Positions 7,538 through 15,307 of a stretch of DNA of 24,491 nucleotides are shown here, piece by piece. The stretch is from DASXRA01 sp036506155. GTDB taxonomy: Bacteria > Actinomycetota > Actinomycetes > Mycobacteriales > Jatrophihabitantaceae. Where the stretch lies: contig DASXSF010000049.1 of assembly GCA_036506155.1 (NCBI GenBank), positions 1-24,491 on the forward strand. The letters are read 5' to 3'. The notes under the pieces are model-generated. The model saw nothing but the letters and a program-made list of their open reading frames with translations, did not search any database and was not told the DNA's origin. The translations under genes were made by a program, and so were the position numbers. Numbering within the stretch: position 1 is the first letter of the stretch; each line of letters begins with the position of its first letter.

Positions 7538-8230
7538 ATGCCGGCACAGACGCTTCGCGCGCGCGTACGCGCCGAGATGATCGAAGAGATCAAGACGACC
7601 GCGCGGCGTCACCTCGCCGTCGACGGCGCGAACCTTTCGCTACGTGCCGTGGCCCGCGATCTGGGCATGGTGTCCTCTGCCGTGTACCGCTACTTCGCCA
7701 GCCGCGACGAACTGCTCACCGCGCTCATCCTGGATGCCTACAACTCCCTCGGCGTCGCCACCGAGCAGGCCGAGGGCGCCGTCGCTCGCTCGGACCTGCC
7801 CGGTCGGTGGTTGGCGACCTGCCGCGGCGTGCGCGACTGGGCCCGGGCCAACCCGCACGAGTACGCCCTGATCTACGGCAGCCCGGTACCTGGCTACGCG
7901 GCGCCGCAAGACACCATCGCGCCAGCCTCGCGCGTAGCGCTGTTGCTCGTCGCGATCCTGCGCGACGGGCACGAACGCGGACGGGTACGCGCCGAACGCG
8001 GTGAGCGCATCCCCCGTGTCGTGCGGACCCAGCTCGCCCAGCTGGGTCGCCAGCCCGGTCTGGGTGGGCTACCCGAGGCGGTGCTGGCTCGGGGCGTCAC
8101 CGCGTGGGTACACCTGTTCGGCCTGATCAACTTCGAACTGTTCGGGCGTCTGGACGACGTCATCGACGACCTGGACACGTACTTCGACTACGAAATGGGC
8201 ACACTCGCTCGGCACGCCGGCATCAGCTGA
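7538..8230 (+). CDS. TetR/AcrR family transcriptional regulator
   Basis: A 230-residue one-component repressor. The N-terminal helix-turn-helix covers about residues 15-62: LSLRAVARDLGMVSSAVYRY followed by FASRDELLTAL, the usual TetR recognition helix. The C-terminal ligand and dimer domain (WLATCRGVRDWARANPHEYALIYGSPVPGY) resembles the WHG-type TetR C-terminal domain. The ATG at 7538 gives the normal family length. The gene diverges from the epimerase-like/repeat-protein pair, with two matching palindromes between them, so those genes are its most probable targets. The ligand is unknown. Confidence 0.93.
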   Translation: MPAQTLRARVRAEMIEEIKTTARRHLAVDGANLSLRAVARDLGMVSSAVYRYFASRDELLTALILDAYNSLGVATEQAEGAVARSDLPGRWLATCRGVRDWARANPHEYALIYGSPVPGYAAPQDTIAPASRVALLLVAILRDGHERGRVRAERGERIPRVVRTQLAQLGRQPGLGGLPEAVLARGVTAWVHLFGLINFELFGRLDDVIDDLDTYFDYEMGTLARHAGIS

Positions 8231-8684
8231 GCAACCCGCGCAGCTGCGTGGCGCAGCGATCCCAGGCGATGCGGGCATAGTCGTCGGACAGCCCGACCGC
8301 GGCTCACCAGCCAGACCAGCCGGCCCGCGCCACCCAGGCCAGCAGATCGCGCCGCTCGCACACCAAACCGGGGTGCTGGCAAGAACTCCGTCACCACCCC
8401 CAAAGAAAACTCGCAGCAGCCTTGGCCGCTCAGCGGCCGCCCCGATCCGGCCACCCTTCATCGCCGAACATGACCGAGGCCCAAGAGACATCCGCGCCGG
8501 AACCGATCTGCGCGGCAACCGTGACGTTCGTGCGAGGGGTGCAGATGGGTCATTCGGCGCGATGCTGGGCTTGGGTGCCTGTCGGTCTTGTGTTCCCCGG
8601 GAGTCCGCGGGCCTGCGGTGAGTCCAGTTCGGGTGGGGCGGCCCGGGGACGCGTAACTACGCGCTGACCTTCTCGGGGTCGGGT
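8231..8684. other. Intergenic region, possible gene remnant on minus strand
   Basis: No intact gene. On the minus strand one frame reads CERRDLLAWVARAGW, then a stop, then GLSDDYARIAWDRCATQLRG, ending at a TGA beside the tetR stop. The composition is protein-like, but I do not recognise a family, and two stops interrupt it. It may be another decayed gene. Confidence 0.35.
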
Positions 8685-8852
8685 CTATGTCAGTGTTGAT
8701 GCGACTAGAACGATGACCGCGATTGGTAACAGGAGGACGAGGAGTCCCAGCAGGGCTTGGACCAGTTCAGCGAGGATCTTGATGGCTTGCCAGACGAGCC
8801 AGCAGCCGAGCAGCGTGCCAGCCCCGATCATCACGAGCATCGTGTGCATCAT
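8685..8852 (-). CDS. Small two-helix membrane protein
   Basis: A 55-residue hydrophobic protein with two predicted membrane helices, MLVMIGAGTLLGCWLVWQAI (from about residue 5) and LGLLVLLLPIAVIVLVAS (about 36-52), joined by a short loop. The start is well supported: GGGAGGTG sits just ahead of ATGATG at 8852, and a longer ORF upstream of it has no membrane or family features. I do not recognise the family. It diverges from the ECF sigma factor gene with about 170 bp between starts, so the two may share a control region. Confidence 0.65.
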   Translation of the reverse strand: MMHTMLVMIGAGTLLGCWLVWQAIKILAELVQALLGLLVLLLPIAVIVLVASTLT

Positions 8853-9019
8853 CCTCACCTCCCGGTTTCGGTTTCTCATCGGGGACGACGTTCGAAAGCA
8901 ACCGGGCGGCGAGTATTGACCCGACTGGTGCATTGCTGCGTTCTTATAGGTGACGTGGTCTCGTCGAAGTGACCGCGTGGGAGCGGGGGTTGGTTTCCAC
9001 GAGCTGCGGTGGAGGGCCC

Positions 9020-9553
9020 ATGAGCGCAGTTGCTGGACGAGACCTGGAGACATGGTTCGGTTGTCCACTGGCCGAGGTGATCGATTACGCGTATCGGTTC
9101 GCGTACCGCCTCACCCAAGGGCATCCGGCCGACGCAGAGGATCTGCTGCAGGAGGGACTATTGCGAGTCCTGGCCCGCCAAGACCTAGGGCAGCTGTCAG
9201 CGGTGGAGAACCCGATGTCGTACTTGTACAAAGTGATTCACAATCTGCACCGCGATCGGCTTCGGAGACCGCAGCCGTACGGACTGCGTACTGGGGACGC
9301 CGACGCGGAACGTGATCTCGACGATCCACCGGATGAGTTGGCCGTGCTCGCATTGCGCCGGAGCTCGGTTACGAAGGCCATCGAACGACTCTCACACGAC
9401 CATCGAACGGTGATACGACTGATCTTCGAGGAAGGCATGAGCCGGCGAGAAGTGGCCACAGCGTTAGGTGTCTCGCCGGAGACGGTCAAATCGAGAGTGG
9501 CTGCGGCGCAGAAGCACCTACGGAGCATCCTTTGGACCGAGAGGGCGGATTGA
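9020..9553 (+). CDS. ECF-type RNA polymerase sigma factor
   Basis: A 177-residue sigma-70 family protein with the two ECF domains. Region 2 is at about residues 20-85 (AYRFAYRLTQG, DAEDLLQEGLLRVLA, NPMSYLYKVIHNLHRDRLRR). Region 4 is at about 115-172 (IERLSHDHRTVIRLIFEEGM, SRREVATALGVSPETVKSRV). The ATG at 9020 follows GGTGGAGG by 4 bases; the in-frame ATG at 8969 has no comparable RBS. The TGA is followed, after a single base, by the GTG of the sugar transferase gene, so the pair should be translationally coupled. ECF genes usually have an anti-sigma gene in exactly that position. No zinc anti-sigma is present, which draws attention to the neighbour's N-terminal extension. Confidence 0.92.
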   Translation: MSAVAGRDLETWFGCPLAEVIDYAYRFAYRLTQGHPADAEDLLQEGLLRVLARQDLGQLSAVENPMSYLYKVIHNLHRDRLRRPQPYGLRTGDADAERDLDDPPDELAVLALRRSSVTKAIERLSHDHRTVIRLIFEEGMSRREVATALGVSPETVKSRVAAAQKHLRSILWTERAD

Positions 9554-9554
9554 C

Positions 9555-10910
9555 GTGTCGACCAACCATGAGGCCATGGACGACGCTTTACTGCTCGCGC
9601 TGATCGAGGTGCACTTGGAACTAGACGACGATTCCCGGCTCAGTCCGCGCGAGCCGCGCGAGGTTGATCCGGCAGGCTTGATCGCTCGGTTTCACGAACG
9701 GCTCGCGCGGGAGGAGGCACAGGCCCAGATGTTATTGGCACATTCGATCGAGGCCGCGCTGACGATGGGCGACGACGAACGCTTCGCAGCCGGTTCCCCC
9801 TCCGTCGGTGAGGTGGCACACGCCCGAGCCGCCGCCTGGACCGTGCCCGCGGCTGCGCCGGCTGGCGCCGGCGGCGATGACGCCGGGTCCGTCGGCCGCC
9901 CGTCGGCTCGGTTATTCGATGTCGCCGCGATGCTTGAGCTGGCGTCCTCAGGCCTGCGACGTGCGGTGGGCCGTTCCGACGCGCCGCCGCTTCCAACCAG
10001 GTATCTGTTGCCGGCCGCTCCTCGCGTACGAGCCGTCGAAACCACACCCTCGCTTGGCCCGCCCGAACTTGCGGCGGTCTGGGATTGGCAATCGTCCATC
10101 GCGTCCCTCCGTCCTGACTCGATCCAGCTGTCGCTCGCCACGCCACCACGCCTGCACGTAGACGAGTCAGGGCACCTGAGATGGCAGGATGACGGCCGTG
10201 TGGCCGGGTCCTTAAAGCCTGCCCCAGCTGGTAACAAACCGGCGCCGAGCCAGCAAGAACCGCGCGTTCTGAACGATCCCTCGCAGGGGGAGCAAGGCTC
10301 CGCAACATACCGCGTGCGGCGCCGGATCAAGTCGATCTTTGACTTCGTCGCAGCGGCGCTCACGCTCGTTGTGCTCAGCCCGTTGTTGCTCCTCACAGCC
10401 ATCGTTATCCGCGTCACCAGCCGAGGGCCCGCACTCTTTACACAGCCCCGAGTAGGGCACAACGGCAAGGTATTCCGGATCATCAAGTTCCGCACCATGT
10501 ATCAGAACGCCGAGTGGCGCCTTGCCGAGTCACTCGACAACCACGATCTCGAACGTGGCGTCCTCCGCAAGATGGCCACAGACCCGCGACTGACCCCGGT
10601 AGGCCGGCTGCTACGACGATTCTCCATCAACGAGTTCCCGCAGCTCATCAACGTCCTTAACGGTTCGATGTCTATCGTCGGGCCGAGACCGCCGTTGCCA
10701 AACGAGGCGTGCCGATATGGGCAAACACTGCGGCGGCGGTTACGAGTGAAGCCAGGTCTCACCGGGTTATGGCAGATCAGCGGCCGCGGCGACTTATGTT
10801 GGGAGGAAGCGGTGCTCTTTGACCTACGCTACATCGACGAATGGTCGCTGAGACTAGACGCCAAAATCATCTGGAACACCTTCCGTGCGTTGAAGACCGG
10901 AGCGCACTGA
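9555..10910 (+). CDS. Polyprenyl-phosphate sugar transferase with long soluble N-terminal extension
   Basis: The C-terminal 200 residues are a bacterial sugar transferase of the phosphoglycosyl transferase type (WcaJ/PglC-like core). They show a membrane re-entrant helix (FDFVAAALTLVVLSPLLLLT), SRGPALFTQPRVG, KFRTM, RFSINEFPQLINVLNGSMS, IVGPRPPLPNE and KPGLTGLWQISGR. Such enzymes move a sugar phosphate from a nucleotide sugar to undecaprenyl phosphate, starting polysaccharide assembly on the inner membrane face. The first 250 or so residues are unusual. Larger family members carry several N-terminal membrane helices; this one has none, but a charged helical part (LLLALIEVHLELDDDSRLSP, FHERLAREEAQAQMLLAHSI) and a Pro/Ala-rich linker. 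The GTG at 9555 starts right after the sigma stop, with GAGAGGG upstream. The extension could be a cytoplasmic anti-sigma-like domain; that is inference. Confidence 0.88.
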   Translation: MSTNHEAMDDALLLALIEVHLELDDDSRLSPREPREVDPAGLIARFHERLAREEAQAQMLLAHSIEAALTMGDDERFAAGSPSVGEVAHARAAAWTVPAAAPAGAGGDDAGSVGRPSARLFDVAAMLELASSGLRRAVGRSDAPPLPTRYLLPAAPRVRAVETTPSLGPPELAAVWDWQSSIASLRPDSIQLSLATPPRLHVDESGHLRWQDDGRVAGSLKPAPAGNKPAPSQQEPRVLNDPSQGEQGSATYRVRRRIKSIFDFVAAALTLVVLSPLLLLTAIVIRVTSRGPALFTQPRVGHNGKVFRIIKFRTMYQNAEWRLAESLDNHDLERGVLRKMATDPRLTPVGRLLRRFSINEFPQLINVLNGSMSIVGPRPPLPNEACRYGQTLRRRLRVKPGLTGLWQISGRGDLCWEEAVLFDLRYIDEWSLRLDAKIIWNTFRALKTGAH

Positions 10911-11262
10911 ATCCCCACGCCCTAGCACCCACGAACAGCTCTCGACGCCAACACTCAGTCTGCACCCCCCAGCAACAAGGACGTCCTCACCCGTCGGGCA
11001 AAGGCGTTGGTGGCCCTCGACGCCATGTATCCCGGAAGACGGACCTCGCACGTTATCCGTCGTTCGGCGCGGCTCGCACTCGCCGAACAAGTCACGCGCT
11101 ATCGCTCGAGACCAATCGATACCGCGCGGCACGCCACCCGTGCTCCGACGGGACTCTTGCGTGGTCTTGGCCTGGGCTGGGCAGTGGCGAAACCGCTGGC
11201 TGTGTGTCCAAACGTCGAAGACCTCGACGGGGACGTCCGCGCCAGGCTGTCGCTTCGGTTGC
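10911..11262. other. Convergent intergenic region
   Basis: About 350 bases between the 3' ends of the sugar transferase and LuxR genes. No ORF here resembles a known family, and I see no strong terminator hairpin. A 6-3-6 hairpin (11266-11280) lies just inside the LuxR reading frame. Confidence 0.5.
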
Positions 11263-12279
11263 TTAGACGGACGCTCCGTCCAGGTGCTGGCTCAACGTCC
11301 GCCGCGAGGTGATGCCAAGTTTGCGGAACACCTTGCGCAGGTGGTAGTCGACCGTGTTGGCGCTGATGAAGAGCTGGGCGCCGATTTCTGCGTTTGTCAT
11401 TCCGGATGCTGCCAACCGGGCGACATCGGCTTCCTGGACTGTCAGGTCGGTGAACTGTCGACTTTGTGGCCGCGTGACCTCTCCGCCGGCGACGCGTAGC
11501 TCCTTCTCAGCGCGGCCGGCGAATGCGAGCGCCCCGATGTGCCGGAAGGTCTCGGCGGCTGCCCGCAGGTGGGGACGGGCGTCGCGCACTCTGCGCTGGC
11601 GTCGTAACCACTCCCCGTAGACGAGTTCCGATCTGGCCAGCTGAGCCGGTCCACGCACGAGGCGGTGTTGGGCAATGGCCTCCTGGTACCAGCTCTCGGC
11701 GGCCGGGTCGGCTCCGGCGAGCAGTGCCCGCCCGCGCGCAAGAAACCCCAGGCTGTGCGGGAGCGCGCTGGCTTCGGCCAGCGCCTCCAGTTGATCCAGC
11801 AGGGACTGCGCCGATTCGAGTTGGCCGCGGCGGACCGCGGCCTCGATCGCGTCCGGCAGCGCGAACTTGATGGACGAGAGCAGGCCTAGCCGTGCGCACA
11901 GATTCTCGCGGGCGTTGTACTCGCGGCCTTCGGCCAGGGCGAGCACGCAGCGGGCATACTCGGCGAAGGGTAAATGGTAGCCCTGGTCGTGACGCTCGGC
12001 CTCTGCCGTCACGGCGGTGAAAAGCTCCGCGGTCAGCTCGGCGTTACCGCGCCACGCTGCGATCAACAGGCGACCGAGGCTGGTGGTGTGCAGGCGCGCT
12101 TCACCGATGGCGGCTTGTTCCAGGAAGCTGAGCTCCGCGTCCCTGATGTTGCCGCTGACCAGCTCGACGATGCCCCGGTCGAACAGCGCCATGTAGAGCA
12201 TCCCGATGTTGCCCTGCTTGCGCGCCTCTGACTCGAACTGGCGAGACAGACGCGACAGAGCTACCCAGTCGTCGAGCAT
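11263..12279 (-). CDS. LAL-type LuxR regulator, C-terminal part (TPR-like repeats plus HTH)
   Basis: This is the DNA-binding half of a large ATP-binding LuxR regulator. It consists of TPR-like helical repeats (about residues 1-250) and a C-terminal LuxR helix-turn-helix (about 277-330): LTVQEADVARLAASGMTNAE, IGAQLFISANTVDYHLRKV. It is in exactly the same frame as the upstream ATPase half; only one TGA at 12316-12318 separates them. Sense codons run from the TGA to the first ATG at 12279 (LHWLSAGCICAT). Joined, the product would be about 923 residues, the usual LAL length. The ATG at 12279 has no clear RBS, so independent translation is doubtful. Probably a nonsense-mutated gene, or a case of read-through or re-initiation. 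Confidence 0.75.
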   Translation of the reverse strand: MLDDWVALSRLSRQFESEARKQGNIGMLYMALFDRGIVELVSGNIRDAELSFLEQAAIGEARLHTTSLGRLLIAAWRGNAELTAELFTAVTAEAERHDQGYHLPFAEYARCVLALAEGREYNARENLCARLGLLSSIKFALPDAIEAAVRRGQLESAQSLLDQLEALAEASALPHSLGFLARGRALLAGADPAAESWYQEAIAQHRLVRGPAQLARSELVYGEWLRRQRRVRDARPHLRAAAETFRHIGALAFAGRAEKELRVAGGEVTRPQSRQFTDLTVQEADVARLAASGMTNAEIGAQLFISANTVDYHLRKVFRKLGITSRRTLSQHLDGASV

Positions 12280-12315
12280 GGTCGCGCAGATGCACCCGGC
12301 GCTGAGCCAGTGCAG

Positions 12316-14034
12316 TCACCGCGGGCCGGTCGTGGTGTCCTGTTCCACCACGGCCGTTGCGCGGCGCAGCGCGGGTGCCGCCGTGACCAGGTCCTCGCCG
12401 AGCAGAGCGAGCCGCGCGTCGACGAGGACGTCACCCGTGCCGGGTGGCTCGCCGTCGGGCAGTGGAACGTCGAGCACCGCTCGGGCGACGTCGTCCTCGG
12501 TCACACCCTTTGGAGCGAGTGAACCGCTGGTCCAGGCCTGCACCATCGCCTCGACCATGATGTCGCGGGCAGCCCGAGTGTCGATGACGGCCATGTTCCG
12601 GGCGGCGGCCAGCAACCTGCTCGTTGCCTCGGCAGGGCGGCCGGAGAGGAACGAGATAAGCCCCTGCACCCAGCCGATCACGGCGAGATGACGCGGGTCT
12701 TCGCCTTGGACTGCAGAGATGTCCAGCATCGCCTGGGCCGGCCCGAGAGATCCGGCTTCGGTGAGCGCCTCGGCCGCCTTGAGCGCGCGGCGGCTTTGCG
12801 TCTCGAGATCAGGAGTGCTGGCCTGCGCCATCTGGTAGAACCGGCCGGCCTCCAACGTCCCGCCGTGCTTGGCGGCGTGGTCGCCGACGTGCTCCAGTTC
12901 GGCGGCGATCGCCTCATCCGGTGCCTCCGCGCCGGCGGCTCGGTGCCAGGCGTGGAGCCGGCGGTCGGACTCCGCCTCGCTGGCGTCCGCCAACGCGGCG
13001 TGCACCCGCCGCCTTTCGGCGCCAGTCGCGGCGTAGTAGACGGCCGATCGGATCAGTGGATGCCGGAAATGCACGTCGTGATCGACGCTCACCATGCCGG
13101 CCTGCTGGGCCGACAGGGCGTCGTGCTGGTCGAAGCCCAGCAGGCGCCCAGCTCTCCACAGGGTGGCCACCGAGCCCATCGGGTCGGCGGCCGCTGCCAG
13201 AAGGAAACGCCTTGTCGCGGGCGGCAGCCGTTCGGCCTCCGACCCGAACAGCTCTTCCAGCTGCGCACCCGACGGCAGGGGGTCCGGCAGAAAGGTGCGG
13301 CCGGTCAACTGATGGGTGTCAAGGAGCCGGACGATCTCGCGGAACGCCAGCGGGTTACCGCGTGTCCGCGTGGCGATCTCTGCCGCCACAGAGGGATCGA
13401 TTACCCCGCCGGTCAACCGATGCAGCAGCTGCACTGCATCCGACTCGGCGAGCCCGTTCAGCTCCAGCACGGGCGTGTCCGGGGGCGGACGCCAGCTTGT
13501 GCCCGGCACCCGGGCGGCCATCAGCAGGGCGATCCGGTCTGCGTGCAAACGCCGGGCCACGAACTGCAGAACGTCGACGGTTTCTCCGTCGACCCATTGC
13601 ACGTCGTCGATGATGCATACCAGTGCGCGCTCCGACGCGCGGGCGGCCAGCAGCTCGAGCGCAGCGAGGCCCAGTAGGAAGACGTCAGGACGTGTCCCTT
13701 CCTGCAGGCCGAACGCTAGCCGGACTGCGTCGGCGTGCGGAGCCGGAAGGGTCTCGAGACGCGGCAGGTCGGCACGGAGCAGCTGGTGCAGTCCCGCGTA
13801 GCCCAGTCGCATTTCGCTCTGCACGCCGGCCAGGCGGACAACGTCCATGTCTGCGGCCAACCGCGCCGCCTCGTCCAGTAGCGACGACTTCCCCAGCCCA
13901 GCCTCACCGTGGATCACGAGCACGCCACTCATGCCCTGCCGGGCTGCGTCAAGGACGCTGATCAGCCGTTGTTTCTCCGCCGAGCGGCCGATCAAAGAGT
14001 CCGACCCGACAGCGGCCCCTTGGCGGCGCGGCAC
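12316..14034 (-). CDS. LAL-type LuxR regulator, N-terminal ATPase part (ends at premature TGA)
   Basis: This is the STAND/AAA ATPase half of a LAL regulator: a start near GRSAEKQRLISVLDAA, Walker A GEAGLGKSS at about residues 43-51, Walker B LVCIIDDVQWVD at about 137-148, then winged-helix and helical repeat regions. Normal members continue through repeats to a LuxR HTH. Here translation stops at TGA 12316-12318 after DTTTGPR, and the rest follows in frame (11263-12279). The change could be TGG or CGA to TGA. Without the HTH this product cannot bind DNA by itself. The start is a GTG at 14034 with a weak RBS; an imperfect inverted repeat (14053-14076) lies directly upstream. The gene diverges from the secreted hydrolase gene. 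Confidence 0.8.
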   Translation of the reverse strand: MPRRQGAAVGSDSLIGRSAEKQRLISVLDAARQGMSGVLVIHGEAGLGKSSLLDEAARLAADMDVVRLAGVQSEMRLGYAGLHQLLRADLPRLETLPAPHADAVRLAFGLQEGTRPDVFLLGLAALELLAARASERALVCIIDDVQWVDGETVDVLQFVARRLHADRIALLMAARVPGTSWRPPPDTPVLELNGLAESDAVQLLHRLTGGVIDPSVAAEIATRTRGNPLAFREIVRLLDTHQLTGRTFLPDPLPSGAQLEELFGSEAERLPPATRRFLLAAAADPMGSVATLWRAGRLLGFDQHDALSAQQAGMVSVDHDVHFRHPLIRSAVYYAATGAERRRVHAALADASEAESDRRLHAWHRAAGAEAPDEAIAAELEHVGDHAAKHGGTLEAGRFYQMAQASTPDLETQSRRALKAAEALTEAGSLGPAQAMLDISAVQGEDPRHLAVIGWVQGLISFLSGRPAEATSRLLAAARNMAVIDTRAARDIMVEAMVQAWTSGSLAPKGVTEDDVARAVLDVPLPDGEPPGTGDVLVDARLALLGEDLVTAAPALRRATAVVEQDTTTGPR

Positions 14035-14052
14035 CTTACGACTCTAGCGGTT

Positions 14053-14076
14053 CTCGCGCCAGTGAAACTGGCGAGA
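14053..14076. promoter_or_regulatory. Imperfect inverted repeat upstream of luxR-type gene
   Basis: GCCAGT-GAA-ACTGGC (14058-14072) is flanked by TCTC and GAGA, giving an interrupted palindrome about 20 bp upstream of the LuxR GTG, within the divergent region shared with the hydrolase. It is a possible operator; no regulator can be assigned. Confidence 0.4.
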
Positions 14077-14305
14077 CCACGAGCCGACCACGCACCCTCC
14101 GCTGACCACGGCCCGGATCTCGCGCGAGGCGCGGTCGCCACCACGAGACGCACGGGATCTCACCGCCGCGGCGAAGCGCGACCGTGATCTGCAGAGCTGC
14201 ACCAGGCAAGACGTGCCCGGTCTCCCGGTCACCCATGCAGGGCCGGCTCGCCCTCCGCACTCCATCCCGGCGTGCGGACCGTCACGATCCAGTCTGGAGA
14301 TCCCG

Positions 14306-15307
14306 ATGAGCAAATTCCGATCCGCCCAGGTCGTCGGTGTGTTGGCCGTGGCCGGCGCCATCGCCCTGTCAATGACAGCCGGCGCGAGTGCCCACCCCGT
14401 CAGTAGTTCATCCGCAGCCAAGCCGACCGTCGTCCTCGTGCACGGAGCATGGGCCGACGGCTCGAGTTGGGCGGCAGTCACGGCGCAGTTGCAGCACGAC
14501 GGCTACACGGTCGACGTCGTCCCCAACCCGCTACGCGGCCTGCAGGCCGACGCGGACTACCTGAACAACTACCTGGCCACCATCAGCGGGCCGATCGTGC
14601 TCGTAGGCCACTCCTATGGCGGCATGGTGATCACCGCTGCGGCGACCGGGAACGCCAACGTGCAGGCGTTGGTCTACGTCGACGCCTTCATCCCCGACAC
14701 AGGCGACAGCACGAGCTCGCTCGCCGGAGCCGAGCCCGGGTCGGCGCTGGCAGCAGATCCGACGACGATCTTCAACTTCGTCGGCGACCCCGCCGATCCG
14801 CAAAACCCGGACCTCTACGTCAAGCCCAGCCTGTTTCCGAGCTTCTTCGCCGGCGGTGTTCCAGCCCGACAGGCCCAAGTCCTCGCCGCCGAACAGCGGC
14901 CGATCAAGGCCGACGCTGTCGGAGAATCACTGACGGGCACACCGGCCTGGAAGACCATCCCGTCATGGGCCCTGATCGGCACCGCCGACCGGGTCATCCC
15001 CGTCGCCGAGCAGCATGCAATGGCAGCTCGGGCCGGGTCGCACGTGGTGACCGTCGACGCCCCGCACCTGTCGATGCTGACCGACCCGACGGCCGTCACC
15101 AACCTGATCGAAAGGCCGCCGATTCTCACTGACGAGGTTGCGTGTGCCGGCGGCCTGTGCCGCCGGCACACGAACCAGCCAGCCTGGCTCGCCGGACGCC
15201 GGCCCACCCCGCGCACTCGGCAGTGGTGTCCACCGCAAGCTTCCGGTGACGGGACATCACCGGACGCGCGTCCGAGCGGTTCGACCAACGAAAGGACAAC
15301 GCCATGA
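14306..15307 (+). CDS. Secreted alpha/beta hydrolase, C-terminus extended by an apparent frameshift
   Basis: A signal peptide (about residues 1-30, hydrophobic core VVGVLAVAGAIALSM, cleavage near AGASA-HP) precedes an alpha/beta hydrolase fold: oxyanion strand VVLVHGAWADGSSW, nucleophile elbow GHSYGG (Ser near 103), acid GTADRVIP and DAPHLSML with the catalytic His. The substrate is unknown. The ATG at 14306 has TGGAG 8 bases upstream. After NLIE the reading continues for about 65 unusual Arg/Pro-rich residues, straight through a strong hairpin, and overlaps the next gene's ATG. Adding one A at about 15112 restores LIEKAADSH and a TGA at 15130-15132, a natural end for this family. The tail therefore seems to come from a one-base deletion or a sequencing error. 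The catalytic core itself is complete. Confidence 0.85.
   Translation: MSKFRSAQVVGVLAVAGAIALSMTAGASAHPVSSSSAAKPTVVLVHGAWADGSSWAAVTAQLQHDGYTVDVVPNPLRGLQADADYLNNYLATISGPIVLVGHSYGGMVITAAATGNANVQALVYVDAFIPDTGDSTSSLAGAEPGSALAADPTTIFNFVGDPADPQNPDLYVKPSLFPSFFAGGVPARQAQVLAAEQRPIKADAVGESLTGTPAWKTIPSWALIGTADRVIPVAEQHAMAARAGSHVVTVDAPHLSMLTDPTAVTNLIERPPILTDEVACAGGLCRRHTNQPAWLAGRRPTPRTRQWCPPQASGDGTSPDARPSGSTNERTTP
15141..15172 (+). terminator. Hairpin terminator inside the extended hydrolase ORF
   Basis: A perfect 14-bp stem (CGTGTGCCGGCGGC and its reverse complement) with loop CTGT, 9 bases after the TGA of the alternative frame. There is no U-tract, as is common in actinobacteria. Its place between the hydrolase's expected stop and the next gene supports an original intergenic position. 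Confidence 0.7.

Noticed and set aside
8916..8949. TTGACC with a downstream TTATAG as a sigma-70 promoter for the ECF gene
   Set aside because: The spacer of 20 or more bases is too long for a confident call.
11266..11280. 6-bp stem hairpin as a LuxR terminator
   Set aside because: It lies inside the last codons of the gene, is short, and has no T-tract.
10841..11312. Plus-strand ORFs between the sugar transferase and LuxR genes
   Set aside because: They overlap the 3' end of the sugar transferase or the LuxR HTH region out of frame and resemble no family.
12688..13677. 329-codon plus-strand ORF
   Set aside because: Antisense of the LAL ATPase domain, whose Walker motifs are clear on the minus strand.
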